Shown here: piece by piece, positions 1-8,625 of the stretch
Numbering within the stretch: the stretch's first letter is position 1
Layout: each line of letters begins with the position of its first letter
NCBI RefSeq assembly: GCF_900101685.1
Contig: NZ_FMZZ01000011.1
Coordinates: 55,855-119,854 of the forward strand
DNA: 64,000 nucleotides
DNA from: Actinokineospora iranica
Lineage (GTDB): Bacteria; Actinomycetota; Actinomycetes; Mycobacteriales; Pseudonocardiaceae
Direction of reading: 5' to 3'
Position numbers and translations under genes: made by a program
Notes under the pieces: generated by a model
What the model saw: the letters and a program-made list of their open reading frames with translations, nothing else
Database searches by the model: none
Told to the model about the DNA's origin: nothing

Positions 1-335
1 GACCGCAGCCCGGTTGACCGCAGCCCGGTTGACCGCAGCCCGGTTGACCGCAGCCCGGTTGACCGCAGCCCGGTTGACCGCAGCCCGGTTGACCGGCGCG
101 TGTCTGAGCGCGGCTCGTCGGACCCGCGTTCGGCTGGGCACCGCTCGTGCGCCCCCGGCTCACCGGACCTGGCCCCGCCGAACCGAACCCCGGCAAACCA
201 GGGCTCGCTCCACCAGGGCGTGACCAACCATGGCTCGTCGTACCAGGCGTGGCCAAACCGAGCGTTGCCGGGCCAGGGGTCGTCGGACCGGGCCTTGCCG
301 GGACAAGGCTCGGCTGACCTCGGCTCGGGCGACTG
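1..335. repeat. 15-bp minisatellite, homogeneous then degenerate, entering the NAT gene
   Basis: Six exact copies of the unit GACCGCAGCCCGGTT fill bases 1-90. The same 15-base period then continues in degenerate form to about 335, with units that mostly end in GGCTCG or a near variant. As 15 is a multiple of three, the tract stays open. In the frame of the downstream acetyltransferase it encodes five-residue units such as ALPGQ and GSSDR. The array starts at the window edge and may extend further left. There are no spacers, so it is not a CRISPR array. Confidence 0.9.
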
Positions 336-1251
336 GCACTGGCGCAGGCCGGTCGACGAGTCGCTGCGCGATGCCTACCTGGCCAGGCTGGGCTGGGCGG
401 CACCACCGCCTCCGACCGTGGAGACGTTGGCCGCCCTGCACCGGGCGCAGGTCGAGCGGGTGCCGTACGAGGTGGTGTGGATCGCCCTAGGCGAGACGCG
501 CACCATTGAGCCGCTTGACTCGATGGCGCACCTCGCCTCGGGCCGTGGCGGCTACTGCTACCACCTCAACGGCGCACTCGGCTGCCTGCTGGACTGGCTC
601 GGCTTCGACGTCCGGTGGCGGGCAGGCGGCGTGCAGGGGCGGGCCGAACCCGTCCCCGCAGGCGCGACCGGGAGCCACCTGGCCCTGGAGGTCCACGGCC
701 TGCCCACGGCCGAGTGCCCCGACGGCCGATGGTTCGTCGACACGGGGTTGGGTGACGCCCTCTACGAGCCGCTGCCCCTGGTGCGGGGCACGTTCACGCA
801 GACACCGTCCACCTTCGCGCTGCGACCGTCGGAGGTCGTCTCCGGCGGGTGGCGCTTCGACCACGACCCGCGTGGTTCGTTTCTTGGCATGGACTTCACT
901 CCCTTCGATGCCACCGTGGCACATCTCGAGGAGCGGCATCGGGAGTTATCCACAGGCCCGGAATCAGGGTTCGTGCGGGTCGTCACCCTGTCCATCCGCA
1001 CGGCGACGGACATCAGCACGCTGCGCGGACTGGTGCTCGAACACCTCGACTCAGGCGGTAAGAGCAAGACCGAGATCGGCGCCAAGGCCGACTACTTCGC
1101 CCTCTTGGCCGACGTGTTCGCCCTCCCGCTGCCCGAGGTGGACGAAGCCCGCCGCGCCGCGCTGTGGGACCGCCTCAGGGCCGACCACGACCGCTTTCTG
1201 GCGGCGCCCCAGCCCACCGACGCGGGGACGCCGCAGGCACAACCTCAGTAG
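100..1251 (+). CDS. nat: Arylamine N-acetyltransferase with a repeat-encoded N-terminal extension
   Basis: Transfers acetyl or another acyl group from CoA to arylamines, hydrazines or arylhydroxylamines. The catalytic triad is visible counting from the GTG at 100: Cys153 in RGGYCYHLNG, His193 in GSHLALEV and Asp214 in FVDTGLGD. The family is usually about 270-290 residues, but this frame gives 383. The first 80 or so residues are five-residue repeats from the minisatellite, and recognisable family sequence begins near VDESLRDAYLARLGW. The true start could therefore be an internal codon, such as GTG at 220 or TTG at 265 or 295. The 3' end overlaps the convergent menB by seven bases. The enzyme assignment is firm; the start is not. 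Confidence 0.85.
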   Translation: MSERGSSDPRSAGHRSCAPGSPDLAPPNRTPANQGSLHQGVTNHGSSYQAWPNRALPGQGSSDRALPGQGSADLGSGDWHWRRPVDESLRDAYLARLGWAAPPPPTVETLAALHRAQVERVPYEVVWIALGETRTIEPLDSMAHLASGRGGYCYHLNGALGCLLDWLGFDVRWRAGGVQGRAEPVPAGATGSHLALEVHGLPTAECPDGRWFVDTGLGDALYEPLPLVRGTFTQTPSTFALRPSEVVSGGWRFDHDPRGSFLGMDFTPFDATVAHLEERHRELSTGPESGFVRVVTLSIRTATDISTLRGLVLEHLDSGGKSKTEIGAKADYFALLADVFALPLPEVDEARRAALWDRLRADHDRFLAAPQPTDAGTPQAQPQ

Positions 1252-2168
1252 TAGTACGGGAACCCCGACCAGTCCGGGTCGCGCTTCTCCAGGAAGGCGT
1301 CGCGGCCCTCGACGGCCTCGTCGGTCATGTACGCGAGCCGCGTGGTCTCGCCTGCGAAGATCTGCTGGCCGACCAGGCCGTCGTCGATGGCGTTGAACGC
1401 GTACTTGAGCATCCGCTGGGCCGTCGGCGACTTGCCGTTGATCTCCCTGGCCCACTGCAGCGCGGTCGCCTCCAGTTCGGCGTGCGGCACCGCCGCGTTG
1501 ACCGCGCCCATGCGGACCATGTCGTCGGCGGTGTAGGTCCGGCCGAGGAAGAAGATCTCGCGGGCGTACTTCTGCCCGACCTGCCGGGCCAGGTAGGCCG
1601 AGCCGAAACCGCCGTCGAAGCTGCCGACGTCGGCGTCGGTCTGCTTGAACCGGGCGTGCTCCGCGCTGGCCAGGGTGAGGTCGCAGGTCACGTGCAGGCT
1701 GTGCCCGCCGCCTGCCGCCCAGCCGGGGACGACGGCGATGACGACCTTCGGCATGAACCGGATCAGCCGCTGGCACTCCAGGATGTGCAGGCGGCCCGCG
1801 CGGGCCGGGTCGACCGTCTCGGCTGTCTCACCGGAGGCGTACTGGTAGCCGGTGCGGCCGCGGATCCGCTGGTCGCCGCCGGAGCAGAACGCCCAGCCGC
1901 CGTCCTTGGCCGACGGGCCGTTGCCGGTGAGCAGGACACAGCCCACGTCCGAGCTCATCCTGGCGTGGTCCAGGGCGCGGTACAGCTCGTCGACCGTGTG
2001 CGGGCGGAACGCGTTGCGCACCTCCGGCCGGTCGAACGCGATGCGCACAGCCCCGGTGTCCACGGCGCGGTGGTAGGTGATGTCGGTGAAGTCGAACCCG
2101 TCGATCTCGCGCCACTGCGCCGGGTCGAACAGCTCGGAAACCTCGCGATCAGCCACGTCGGGGAGCAT
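1245..2168 (-). CDS. menB: 1,4-dihydroxy-2-naphthoyl-CoA synthase (MenB)
   Basis: Crotonase-fold enzyme that closes the second ring of the menaquinone head group, converting o-succinylbenzoyl-CoA to 1,4-dihydroxy-2-naphthoyl-CoA. The 307-residue protein has the MenB-type opening FDPAQWREIDGFDFTDITYH, the oxyanion-hole segment FCSGGDQ, and the glycine-rich GWAAGGGHSLHV. It ends in GFPYYY, a common MenB C-terminus. The ATG at 2168 fits the usual family length; a GTG four codons later is an alternative. The gene is divergent from the unknown gene at 2229 and convergent with nat. menD lies about 1.6 kb away, but menC and menE are not in the window. Confidence 0.95.
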   Translation of the reverse strand: MLPDVADREVSELFDPAQWREIDGFDFTDITYHRAVDTGAVRIAFDRPEVRNAFRPHTVDELYRALDHARMSSDVGCVLLTGNGPSAKDGGWAFCSGGDQRIRGRTGYQYASGETAETVDPARAGRLHILECQRLIRFMPKVVIAVVPGWAAGGGHSLHVTCDLTLASAEHARFKQTDADVGSFDGGFGSAYLARQVGQKYAREIFFLGRTYTADDMVRMGAVNAAVPHAELEATALQWAREINGKSPTAQRMLKYAFNAIDDGLVGQQIFAGETTRLAYMTDEAVEGRDAFLEKRDPDWSGFPYYY

Positions 2169-2228
2169 GCCGGCGAGGCTGTGGACAGTCGTTCGCGGGG
2201 TTCGGGGTCGGCGTGTAAAGCTAAGTCC

Positions 2229-3569
2229 GTGCACGACCTGGATTCGGCCTTGGAGGTCATTCGCGCGCGGGACGACACCGCGGCGAAGCACGCGCACGCC
2301 CTGTGGCATGTGATGCGCTCGACGGCCGCCCATCCGACCAAGGTCACCCGCTACGACGTGCAGCAGATGGTGTGGAGCACGCTCCCGCAGGCGCACGCCA
2401 GCCCGGCGGGCGAGGGCGCGTTCGACGACCTGCACGAGACCTGCGAGTCCTTCGCCGAGCTGCTCGACCTGCTCGGCCACACCGCCTACGCCCGGCTCTG
2501 CCGCGCGCGGACCACGCACGAGATCCTCGACGCCGCGGGCGACGAGCGGCGGCACCGGGAACTGGTCGCGGCGGCGTGGCGCGCGTCCGGGGTCCTGCCG
2601 CCGGACACCCCGATCCTGACGTGGTCCGACCGCGGAGGGCCGGTCGAGTCCGCGCTGCACGCCGCCGCGGGCAGGCTGTTGGAGGAGGCCGTCGAAGCCG
2701 GGACGCTGCCCGCGGACGGCAGCGGCGAGGAACTGCGGGTCGGCCTGGTGATGCGGCTGCTGACCAGCCCCGAGGCCGACGGCGACGACACCTGGTTCGT
2801 CAAGCTCCTCGACGAGCGTCTCGACGCCTGGACCCGTGGCCAGGGCAGCCAGACCCGGCGCGAGCTGATGGTGCGGCTGCGCCCCGAGGTGCGGCGCGCG
2901 CCGGAAAGCGACGGCGCCGAGCTGCCCGCGCTGACTTTCCTGCTGTCCGAGTGCCGGGGCGCCGGGGCGCGGCTGACCGGCAGCGGGTATCTGCCCACCG
3001 CGCTGGTCACGGCGCTGGCGGAGCTGATGCCCACCTGCCGCGAGCTGGTCATCCTGGGCCGCAGTGAGTCGCAGTGGCCGCCGGTCAAGCTTCTCCGCGA
3101 GATGGCCACCGACTTCGGCCTCACCGTCCGCAACGGCACCCGGCTCCAGCTGACCAGCCGAGGCGCCGCCCTGGTGGACGACCAGGACACGCTGCTGATG
3201 ACCGTCGGCGAACGGCTGATGTCGCTGGACCGCACGGCGCTGGGCGTCATCGAGGAGGTCGTGCTGGCGGCGCTGCTGCTGGAGGACCGGATGGCGCCGA
3301 GCCGGATCTTCGAGAAGGTGGCCTACGTCCTGGCCGAGGAGGGCTGGTCCAGCACCGACGGCACCGACTACGGCCCGACCCACGCCGCCGAGGTGGGCGG
3401 CTGGTTCCTGCGCCGCCTGCGCGTCCTCGACGCCTTGGACGCGGACTGGACCGCCCGCCGCGTCGGCCTCACCCCGGCGGGCCGGTCGATCGCCCGGTGG
3501 GGGCTGCGCGCCCGCGTCCTGTTCCGCCACCGCGCCGACGACTCGTCTCCCCGGCCGTTCGCACCGTGA
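2229..3569 (+). CDS. Unrecognised 446-residue protein between menB and menD
   Basis: I do not recognise the family. The protein begins VHDLDSALEVIRARDDTAAKH and is rich in Leu, Ala and Arg, with many predicted helices and no signal peptide or membrane segment. Its last 150 residues have short helical segments followed by GWFLRRLRVLDALDADW and RRVGLTPAGR. Arrangements like this often occur at the end of winged-helix domains, so a DNA- or RNA-binding role is possible but unproven. The GTG start at 2229 sits in a short divergent gap opposite menB. Codon use matches the neighbouring genes, so it looks native. Confidence 0.75.
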   Translation: MHDLDSALEVIRARDDTAAKHAHALWHVMRSTAAHPTKVTRYDVQQMVWSTLPQAHASPAGEGAFDDLHETCESFAELLDLLGHTAYARLCRARTTHEILDAAGDERRHRELVAAAWRASGVLPPDTPILTWSDRGGPVESALHAAAGRLLEEAVEAGTLPADGSGEELRVGLVMRLLTSPEADGDDTWFVKLLDERLDAWTRGQGSQTRRELMVRLRPEVRRAPESDGAELPALTFLLSECRGAGARLTGSGYLPTALVTALAELMPTCRELVILGRSESQWPPVKLLREMATDFGLTVRNGTRLQLTSRGAALVDDQDTLLMTVGERLMSLDRTALGVIEEVVLAALLLEDRMAPSRIFEKVAYVLAEEGWSSTDGTDYGPTHAAEVGGWFLRRLRVLDALDADWTARRVGLTPAGRSIARWGLRARVLFRHRADDSSPRPFAP

Positions 3570-3822
3570 CCGGCTTACTCCCGCGCTGCCCCGAGGGTCG
3601 CCTTCGGGCCAGGAACTCGCCCACGCCCCGAAGCCTTCTCGCGCGCGCGTCAACGGTTGGACAGCGCTCCGGGCCGGTCAGGGCGTGCCGTCGGGGTCGA
3701 GTGTGGGAAGAGCCTGGTCGGACGGTAGGCCCTCGCCGTGTGCTGGGTCACTCATTGCCGGTCCGCGAGAGTGGGCAGTCCTGTCGGGGCGCGCGAGCGC
3801 GGGCCCGGGAAGTGGGAGCGCT
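3570..3822. other. Intergenic gap upstream of menD
   Basis: This 253-base G+C-rich gap between the unknown gene and menD shows no coding signature and no clear terminator. A purine-rich GTGGGAG just before the GTG at 3823 is the likely ribosome binding site for menD. An upstream in-frame extension of menD to 3685 is open but lacks family sequence. Confidence 0.5.
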
Positions 3823-5505
3823 GTGAACCCGTCCACCGCGATGGCCACCGTGGTGGTCGACGAGCTGGTCCGCAACGACGTGCGGCACGTGGTCCTGTGC
3901 CCTGGGTCGCGGGACGCGCCGCTGGCGTTCGCGCTGCACGCAGCGGCGGGGGCGGGGCGGGTGGAGCTGCACGTCCGGATCGATGAGCGGTCGGCGGGGT
4001 TTTTCGCGCTGGGGCTGGGGCGGGCCTCGGGGCGGCCCGCGGCGGTGGTGTGCACCTCCGGCACCGCGGTGGCGAACCTGCACCCGAGTGTCCTGGAGGC
4101 GCACCACTCGGGGGTCGGGCTGCTGCTGATCACCGCCGACCGGCCGCCGGAGCTGCATGGGACGGGGGCGAACCAGACCATCGACCAGCGCAACATCTTC
4201 GGCAGCGCCGCGGTCGCGGTGGACTTCCCGGTGGCCGAGCGGCGGGCGGGGTTGAACCCGGTGTGGCGCGGCCTGGTCTGCCGGGGGGTCGCCCGCGCGG
4301 AGACGGGGCGGCCGGTGCAGCTCAACATTCCTTTCCGGGAGCCGTTAGTGCCGACGTTCGCCGATCAGTGGCCGGACACGCTCGACGGTAGGCCTAACGG
4401 TTTGCGTTGGACGACGTCCTCGGCCGCTCGGTCAGTGCCGGGCAACCGGGTCGACTTTCCGCTGCCCGCGCGGACGCTCATGGTCGTCGGCAGCGGCGAC
4501 GCCGGGCGCGCGGCGTCGGCGGCGGGGGTGGCGGCGAAGGCGGGGTGGCCGGTGATCGCCGAGCCGGTGGGCGCGGCGTCGGCCATCGCGGGCGGGGCGC
4601 CGGTGCTGCGCTGCGGGCCGCTGCTGCTCGGCGGCGGGTCGCTGCCCGACCGGCTCCGGCCGGACGCCGTGGTCGTCGTGGGTCGTCCGACGCTCTCGCG
4701 GGGGGTGCGCGGCCTGATGGACCGGGTGCCGGTCTACGGCATCGGCGACCACCCGCAGTGGACCGACCCGCAGTACGTCGCCACCCACGTGCGCGGCTGG
4801 CTCGACCAGGACGACCTCGCCCATGTCGAAGGCCACGACCCGGGCTGGCTCGCGCGGTGGCACGACGCGGAGGACGCCGCGGTGGGCGCGGTGGAGGGCC
4901 TGCTCGCCCGCGAGCCGTGGCCGACCGGTCTGCACGTGGCCCGCGAGCTGCTGGCGGCGCTGCCGCCGCACGCCACGCTGTTCCTCGGCTCGTCCAACCC
5001 GGTCCGCGACGTCGACCTGGTCGCCGCGCACCGCGCCGACGTCGCGATCCACGCCAACCGGGGCGTCGCGGGCATCGACGGCAACCTGTCGACCGCCGCG
5101 GGCGTCGCGGTCGGCGGCGTGGCGCCCACGTACGCGCTGATGGGCGACCTGACGTTCCTGCACGACGCGAACGCCATGCTCATCGGCCCGCGGGAGCGGC
5201 GGCCGGACCTCACCGCGGTCGTGCTCAACGACGACGGCGGCGGCATCTTCTCGCTGCTGGAGCAGGGCGCCGCCGAGCACAAGGCAGGGTTCGAGCGGGT
5301 GTTCGGCACCCCGCACGGCGTCGACCTCGGCGCCCTCTGCGCCGCCTACCGCGTCCCGCACACCCGCGCGGACTCGGCCAGCGAACTGCGCGCGGCTCTC
5401 GCCCCGGCCCCCGGCCTGCGGGTGGTGGAGGTCCGCGCCGACCGGGCAGGCCTGCGCGACCTGCACGCCCGGCTGCGCGGCGCGGTCGCCGACGCCGTGC
5501 GCTGA
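3823..5505 (+). CDS. menD: SEPHCHC synthase (MenD)
   Basis: Thiamine-diphosphate enzyme that joins 2-oxoglutarate and isochorismate in the first committed step of menaquinone synthesis. From GTG at 3823 it has 560 residues, normal for MenD. The N-terminal domain has VLCPGSRDAPLAFAL, HVRIDERSAGFFALG and the strongly conserved CTSGTAVANLHPSVLEA. The C-terminal cofactor domain has GVAGIDGNLSTAAGVA, GDLTFLHDANAML and NDDGGGIFSLLEQG. The small gene after it is also next to menD in mycobacteria. Confidence 0.96.
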   Translation: MNPSTAMATVVVDELVRNDVRHVVLCPGSRDAPLAFALHAAAGAGRVELHVRIDERSAGFFALGLGRASGRPAAVVCTSGTAVANLHPSVLEAHHSGVGLLLITADRPPELHGTGANQTIDQRNIFGSAAVAVDFPVAERRAGLNPVWRGLVCRGVARAETGRPVQLNIPFREPLVPTFADQWPDTLDGRPNGLRWTTSSAARSVPGNRVDFPLPARTLMVVGSGDAGRAASAAGVAAKAGWPVIAEPVGAASAIAGGAPVLRCGPLLLGGGSLPDRLRPDAVVVVGRPTLSRGVRGLMDRVPVYGIGDHPQWTDPQYVATHVRGWLDQDDLAHVEGHDPGWLARWHDAEDAAVGAVEGLLAREPWPTGLHVARELLAALPPHATLFLGSSNPVRDVDLVAAHRADVAIHANRGVAGIDGNLSTAAGVAVGGVAPTYALMGDLTFLHDANAMLIGPRERRPDLTAVVLNDDGGGIFSLLEQGAAEHKAGFERVFGTPHGVDLGALCAAYRVPHTRADSASELRAALAPAPGLRVVEVRADRAGLRDLHARLRGAVADAVR

Positions 5506-5538
5506 CCGAAGCCGCCCGATCACGTGTGGTGACCCGGA

Positions 5539-5544
5539 TAGGCT
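5539..5544 (+). promoter_or_regulatory. Probable -10 box of a leaderless promoter
   Basis: TAGGCT matches the actinobacterial TANNNT -10 form and ends exactly six bases before the GTG at 5551. Transcription would begin at or next to the start codon. No Shine-Dalgarno sequence is present. Confidence 0.4.
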
Positions 5545-5550
5545 CCCGGT

Positions 5551-6021
5551 GTGGACGAGCACAGGCTTGGCCGCTCGGAGCGGGCGCGCAGCGTGACGGC
5601 CCTCGTGGCGATCGCGGTGGCCGCCGTGCTGACGGCGCTGGGAGTGCTGCTCGTCGTGGCCGCGTTCACCGAGGACACCGCCATCGAGCAGCACACCGGC
5701 CGCGCTGACGCCGACGTGGTGAGCGTGGCGTTCAACCGGACCCTGGTCCGCTTCCAGACCCCCGACGGCGCCGAGCACGTGCCGTCGGTCGGCGTGCTGT
5801 ACCCGGAGGCGCTGGCGGAGGGGCAGGTCGTGCGGGTCGAGTACGACCAGCGCGACCCGGACCTGGTGCGGGTCGCCGGGCGGGGGGCGGCGCTCACGAT
5901 CCTGCCGGTGAGCACGACCCTGCTTGCCGTCTGGGCCGTTGTCGTCGGGCTCGTCTACGCGCTGCGCAGGCGCGGCCCGCTGCACCTGCGCCGCTGGCGG
6001 CCACGCAGGCCGCGGGTGTGA
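5551..6021 (+). CDS. DUF3592-type membrane protein, neighbour of menD
   Basis: A 156-residue protein with two membrane segments, about residues 15-41 and 110-136. They flank a roughly 65-residue soluble beta-rich part (DVVSVAFNRTLVRFQTPDGAEHVPSVG), the layout of DUF3592 proteins. The C-terminus is strongly basic, which suggests that the ends lie in the cytoplasm. The gene follows menD by 45 bases but has its own probable leaderless promoter. A two-pass membrane protein also follows menD in Mycobacterium tuberculosis (Rv0556). The function is unknown. Confidence 0.75.
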   Translation: MDEHRLGRSERARSVTALVAIAVAAVLTALGVLLVVAAFTEDTAIEQHTGRADADVVSVAFNRTLVRFQTPDGAEHVPSVGVLYPEALAEGQVVRVEYDQRDPDLVRVAGRGAALTILPVSTTLLAVWAVVVGLVYALRRRGPLHLRRWRPRRPRV

Positions 6022-6050
6022 CACTTCCCGGCGAAATCGGCGTTCAGGTG

Positions 6051-6056
6051 TAACAT
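6051..6056 (+). promoter_or_regulatory. Probable -10 box of leaderless paa promoter
   Basis: TAACAT lies six bases before the GTG start of paaA, again TANNNT-N6-start. No purine-rich ribosome binding site precedes the GTG. A clear -35 box is not visible, so an activator or an extended -10 may be needed. Confidence 0.4.
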
Positions 6057-6062
6057 CGGGTC

Positions 6063-6986
6063 GTGGACCTGGAACGCGAGTTTGAACGCGTTGTCGCCGC
6101 CGACCACCGGATCGAGCCGCGCGACTGGATGCCCGAGGGCTACCGCAAGACGCTGGTCCGCCAGATCGCGCAGCACGCGCACTCCGAGATCATCGGGATG
6201 CAGCCGGAGGGCGACTGGATCAGCCGCGCCCCGTCGCTGCGGCGCAAGGCGATCCTGTTGGCCAAGGTGCAGGACGAGGCGGGCCACGGCCTCTACCTCT
6301 ACGCCGCCGCCGAGACGCTCGGCGCGGACCGCGACGACCTCACCGCCCGGCTGGTCGAGGGCCGCCAGAAGTACTCCTCGATCTTCAACTACCCCACGCT
6401 GACCTTCGCCGACGTCGGCGTCATCGGCTGGCTGGTCGACGGAGCCGCCATCTGCAACCAGGTCCCGCTCTGCCGCACCTCCTACGGCCCGTACGCGCGC
6501 GCGATGATCCGGATCTGCAAGGAGGAGTCGTTCCACCAGCGGCAGGGCTACGAGCTGCTGATGACCATGATGCGCGGCACCCGGGCGCAGCGGGACATGG
6601 TGCGGGACGCGGTCGACCGGTGGTGGTGGCCCGCGCTGATGATGTTCGGCCCGCCCGACGAGGAGTCGGCCAACACCGAGCGGTCCCTGGCGTGGCGGAT
6701 CAAGCGGCACACCAACGACGAGCTGCGGCAGCGGTTCGTGGACATGTCCGTGCCGCAGGCCGAGAAGCTGGGCGTGACCCTGCCCGACCCGAAGCTCGCC
6801 TGGAACGCCGAGCGCGGCCACTACGACTTCGGCGAGATCGACTGGGCCGAGTTCTGGCGGGTCGTCAAGGGCGACGGGCCATGTAACGCGCAGCGCGTCG
6901 CGCACCGCCGCGAGGCGCACGAGGACGGCGCGTGGGTGCGGGAGGCGGCGGCCGCGTACGCGGCGATGCGGGAGCGGGCGGCATGA
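6063..6986 (+). CDS. paaA: 1,2-phenylacetyl-CoA epoxidase catalytic subunit PaaA
   Basis: Di-iron monooxygenase subunit that epoxidises the ring of phenylacetyl-CoA, the first committed step of aerobic phenylacetate degradation. The 307-residue protein has both iron-binding helices: [13 protein letters not shown] near residue 72 (DEAGH) and [13 protein letters not shown] near residue 150 (EESFH). First gene of paaABCDE. The GTG start is adjacent to a probable leaderless promoter. The paaK ligase and the later paa genes are not in the window. Confidence 0.96.
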   Translation: MDLEREFERVVAADHRIEPRDWMPEGYRKTLVRQIAQHAHSEIIGMQPEGDWISRAPSLRRKAILLAKVQDEAGHGLYLYAAAETLGADRDDLTARLVEGRQKYSSIFNYPTLTFADVGVIGWLVDGAAICNQVPLCRTSYGPYARAMIRICKEESFHQRQGYELLMTMMRGTRAQRDMVRDAVDRWWWPALMMFGPPDEESANTERSLAWRIKRHTNDELRQRFVDMSVPQAEKLGVTLPDPKLAWNAERGHYDFGEIDWAEFWRVVKGDGPCNAQRVAHRREAHEDGAWVREAAAAYAAMRERAA

Positions 6987-7270
6987 GCGGCTCTTCTTGG
7001 CCCCTGTACGAGGTTTTCGTGCGCGGCAAGCGCGGCCTCAACCATGTGCACGTCGGCTCGCTGCACGCCCCCGACGACGAGATGGCGCTGCGCAACGCGC
7101 GCGACCTCTACACCCGGCGCAACGAGGGCGTGAGCATCTGGGTGGTCCGGGCGTCGGCGATCACCGCGTCGAGCCCGGACGAGAAGGACCCGTTCTTCGC
7201 CCCCAGCGGCGACAAGGTGTACCGGCACCCCACGTTCTACGACATCCCCGAGGACGTGCCGCACCTATGA
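6983..7270 (+). CDS. paaB: 1,2-phenylacetyl-CoA epoxidase subunit PaaB
   Basis: Small 95-residue structural subunit thought to hold PaaAC units together. Family motifs are [20 protein letters not shown], the [13 protein letters not shown] helix and [10 protein letters not shown]. The ATG at 6983 overlaps the paaA stop codon by four bases. The length equals that of the usual family member. Confidence 0.95.
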   Translation: MSGSSWPLYEVFVRGKRGLNHVHVGSLHAPDDEMALRNARDLYTRRNEGVSIWVVRASAITASSPDEKDPFFAPSGDKVYRHPTFYDIPEDVPHL

Positions 7271-8151
7271 GCAACCCTTACGACGGCCTGGCTGACGCGG
7301 GCGAGGAAAAGCACTGGGCGTTCGGCACCGGGTTCACCGCCGCACTGTCCGATGTGGACCGAGTGGTTCCGTCCTCTGTGGACCGTGACGACCTGGTCGC
7401 CTACTGCCTCATGCTCGGCGACGACGCGCTGGTCTACTCCCAGCGCCTCGCCGAGTGGTGCTCGCGCGCGCCCGAGCTCGAAGAAGACGTCGCCTTGGCC
7501 AACATCGCACTCGACCTGCTCGGCCAGGCGCGCCTGCTGCTGACCCGCGCGGGCGAGGTCGAGGGCGCGGGCCGCGACGAGGACGCGCTGGCGTACCTGC
7601 GCGACGAACGCGGGTTCCGCAACGTGCGCCTGGTCGAGATCGACTGCGGCCCAGGCGAAGGCGGCGACTTCGCCGCCACGATCGCGCGGCTGCTGGTCTT
7701 CTCGGCCTGGCGGCTCGCGTTGTTCCAGCGGCTCACCGAATCCGTCGACCCGGTGCTGGCCGCGGTCGCCGCGAAGGGCGTCAAGGAGCTGGCCTACCAC
7801 CGTGATCACGCCGCCCAGTGGACGCTGCGGCTCGCGGGCGGCACCGCGTACTCCCGCGAGCGCGTGATCGCCGGGCTGGCGCGGGTGTGGCCGTACGTGG
7901 ACGAGCTGTTCACCCCGCACCCCGTCGAAACCCGGCTCGCCGCCGCGGTCGACCCGGCCACCCTTCGGTCCGAAGTAGACGGTGTGCTCGACACCGTGTT
8001 TGACGCGGCGGGCCTGGAACGGCCGGATGTCGAGCAAATCGCACCGGTCGCGGGGAAAGCGGGCCGCGACGGCGTGCACACCGAGGCCATGGGATACCTG
8101 CTCGCCGAGATGCAGCACGTGGCCCGGTCGATGCCGGGAGCGCTGTGGTGA
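7267..8151 (+). CDS. paaC: 1,2-phenylacetyl-CoA epoxidase structural subunit PaaC
   Basis: Inactive ferritin-like partner of PaaA, 294 residues. It retains the four-helix fold but lacks a complete set of iron ligands. Typical segments are DDALVYSQRLAEWCSRAPELE, ANIALDLLGQARLLL and KELAYHRDHAAQWTLRLA. The ATG at 7267 overlaps the paaB stop by four bases. An upstream open extension overlaps paaB and can be dismissed. Confidence 0.95.
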   Translation: MSNPYDGLADAGEEKHWAFGTGFTAALSDVDRVVPSSVDRDDLVAYCLMLGDDALVYSQRLAEWCSRAPELEEDVALANIALDLLGQARLLLTRAGEVEGAGRDEDALAYLRDERGFRNVRLVEIDCGPGEGGDFAATIARLLVFSAWRLALFQRLTESVDPVLAAVAAKGVKELAYHRDHAAQWTLRLAGGTAYSRERVIAGLARVWPYVDELFTPHPVETRLAAAVDPATLRSEVDGVLDTVFDAAGLERPDVEQIAPVAGKAGRDGVHTEAMGYLLAEMQHVARSMPGALW

Positions 8152-8624
8152 GCGCGCGGCGGATCGCCGAGCAGGTGCTCGACCCCGAGCTGCCGGTGCT
8201 GACGCTGGCCGACCTCGGCATCCTGCGCGAGGTAAGCGAAGACGGCGGCAAGGTCACCGTCACGATCACGCCCACCTACTCCGGCTGCCCCGCGCTGGAC
8301 GAGATGCGCGCCGACCTGCGGGCCCGCCTCGCCGCGGCGGGCTACACGGAAGTCGAGGTGCGCACCGTGCTGCACCCGGCGTGGACAACCGACTGGATCA
8401 GCGCCGAGGGCCTGCGCAAGCTCGCCGAGCACGCAATCGCGCCCCCGCACCGGGTCGGCCCGGTCCGGCTGAACCTGGAGCCGCCGCCCGCTCGGCGCGT
8501 GCCGTGCCCGCGCTGCGGCTCGCCCCGCACGACCGAGCTGTCCCGATTCGGCTCCACCGCGTGCAAGGCGCTGCGCCGCTGCGAGGACTGCCGGGAGCCG
8601 TTCGAGCAACTGAAGGAACACTGA
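8148..8624 (+). CDS. paaD: Phenylacetate epoxidase maturation protein PaaD
   Basis: PaaD has a MIP18/DUF59 N-terminal domain (RIAEQVLDPELPVLTLADLGIL, TPTYSGCPALD) followed by a zinc-binding tail with two CxxC pairs, CPRCGS and CEDC. It is believed to help iron or Fe-S cofactor assembly for the PaaABCE complex. GTG at 8148 gives the four-base stop/start overlap seen at the paaA-paaB and paaB-paaC junctions. GTG at 8145 is one codon longer and equally open. The product is about 158 residues. Confidence 0.92.
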   Translation: MSARRIAEQVLDPELPVLTLADLGILREVSEDGGKVTVTITPTYSGCPALDEMRADLRARLAAAGYTEVEVRTVLHPAWTTDWISAEGLRKLAEHAIAPPHRVGPVRLNLEPPPARRVPCPRCGSPRTTELSRFGSTACKALRRCEDCREPFEQLKEH

Positions 8625-8625
8625 C

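Noticed and set aside
1-90. Short regular repeats as a possible CRISPR array
   Set aside because: Units of 15 bp are directly joined with no spacers, so it is a minisatellite.
946-954. TTATCCACA DnaA box inside the acetyltransferase gene
   Set aside because: Single copy within coding sequence; no partner site or origin genes nearby.
1245-3653. An 802-codon minus-strand open frame covering menB and the unknown gene
   Set aside because: Only the last 307 codons (menB) have family sequence; the rest is an antisense shadow of the 2229 gene in G+C-rich DNA.
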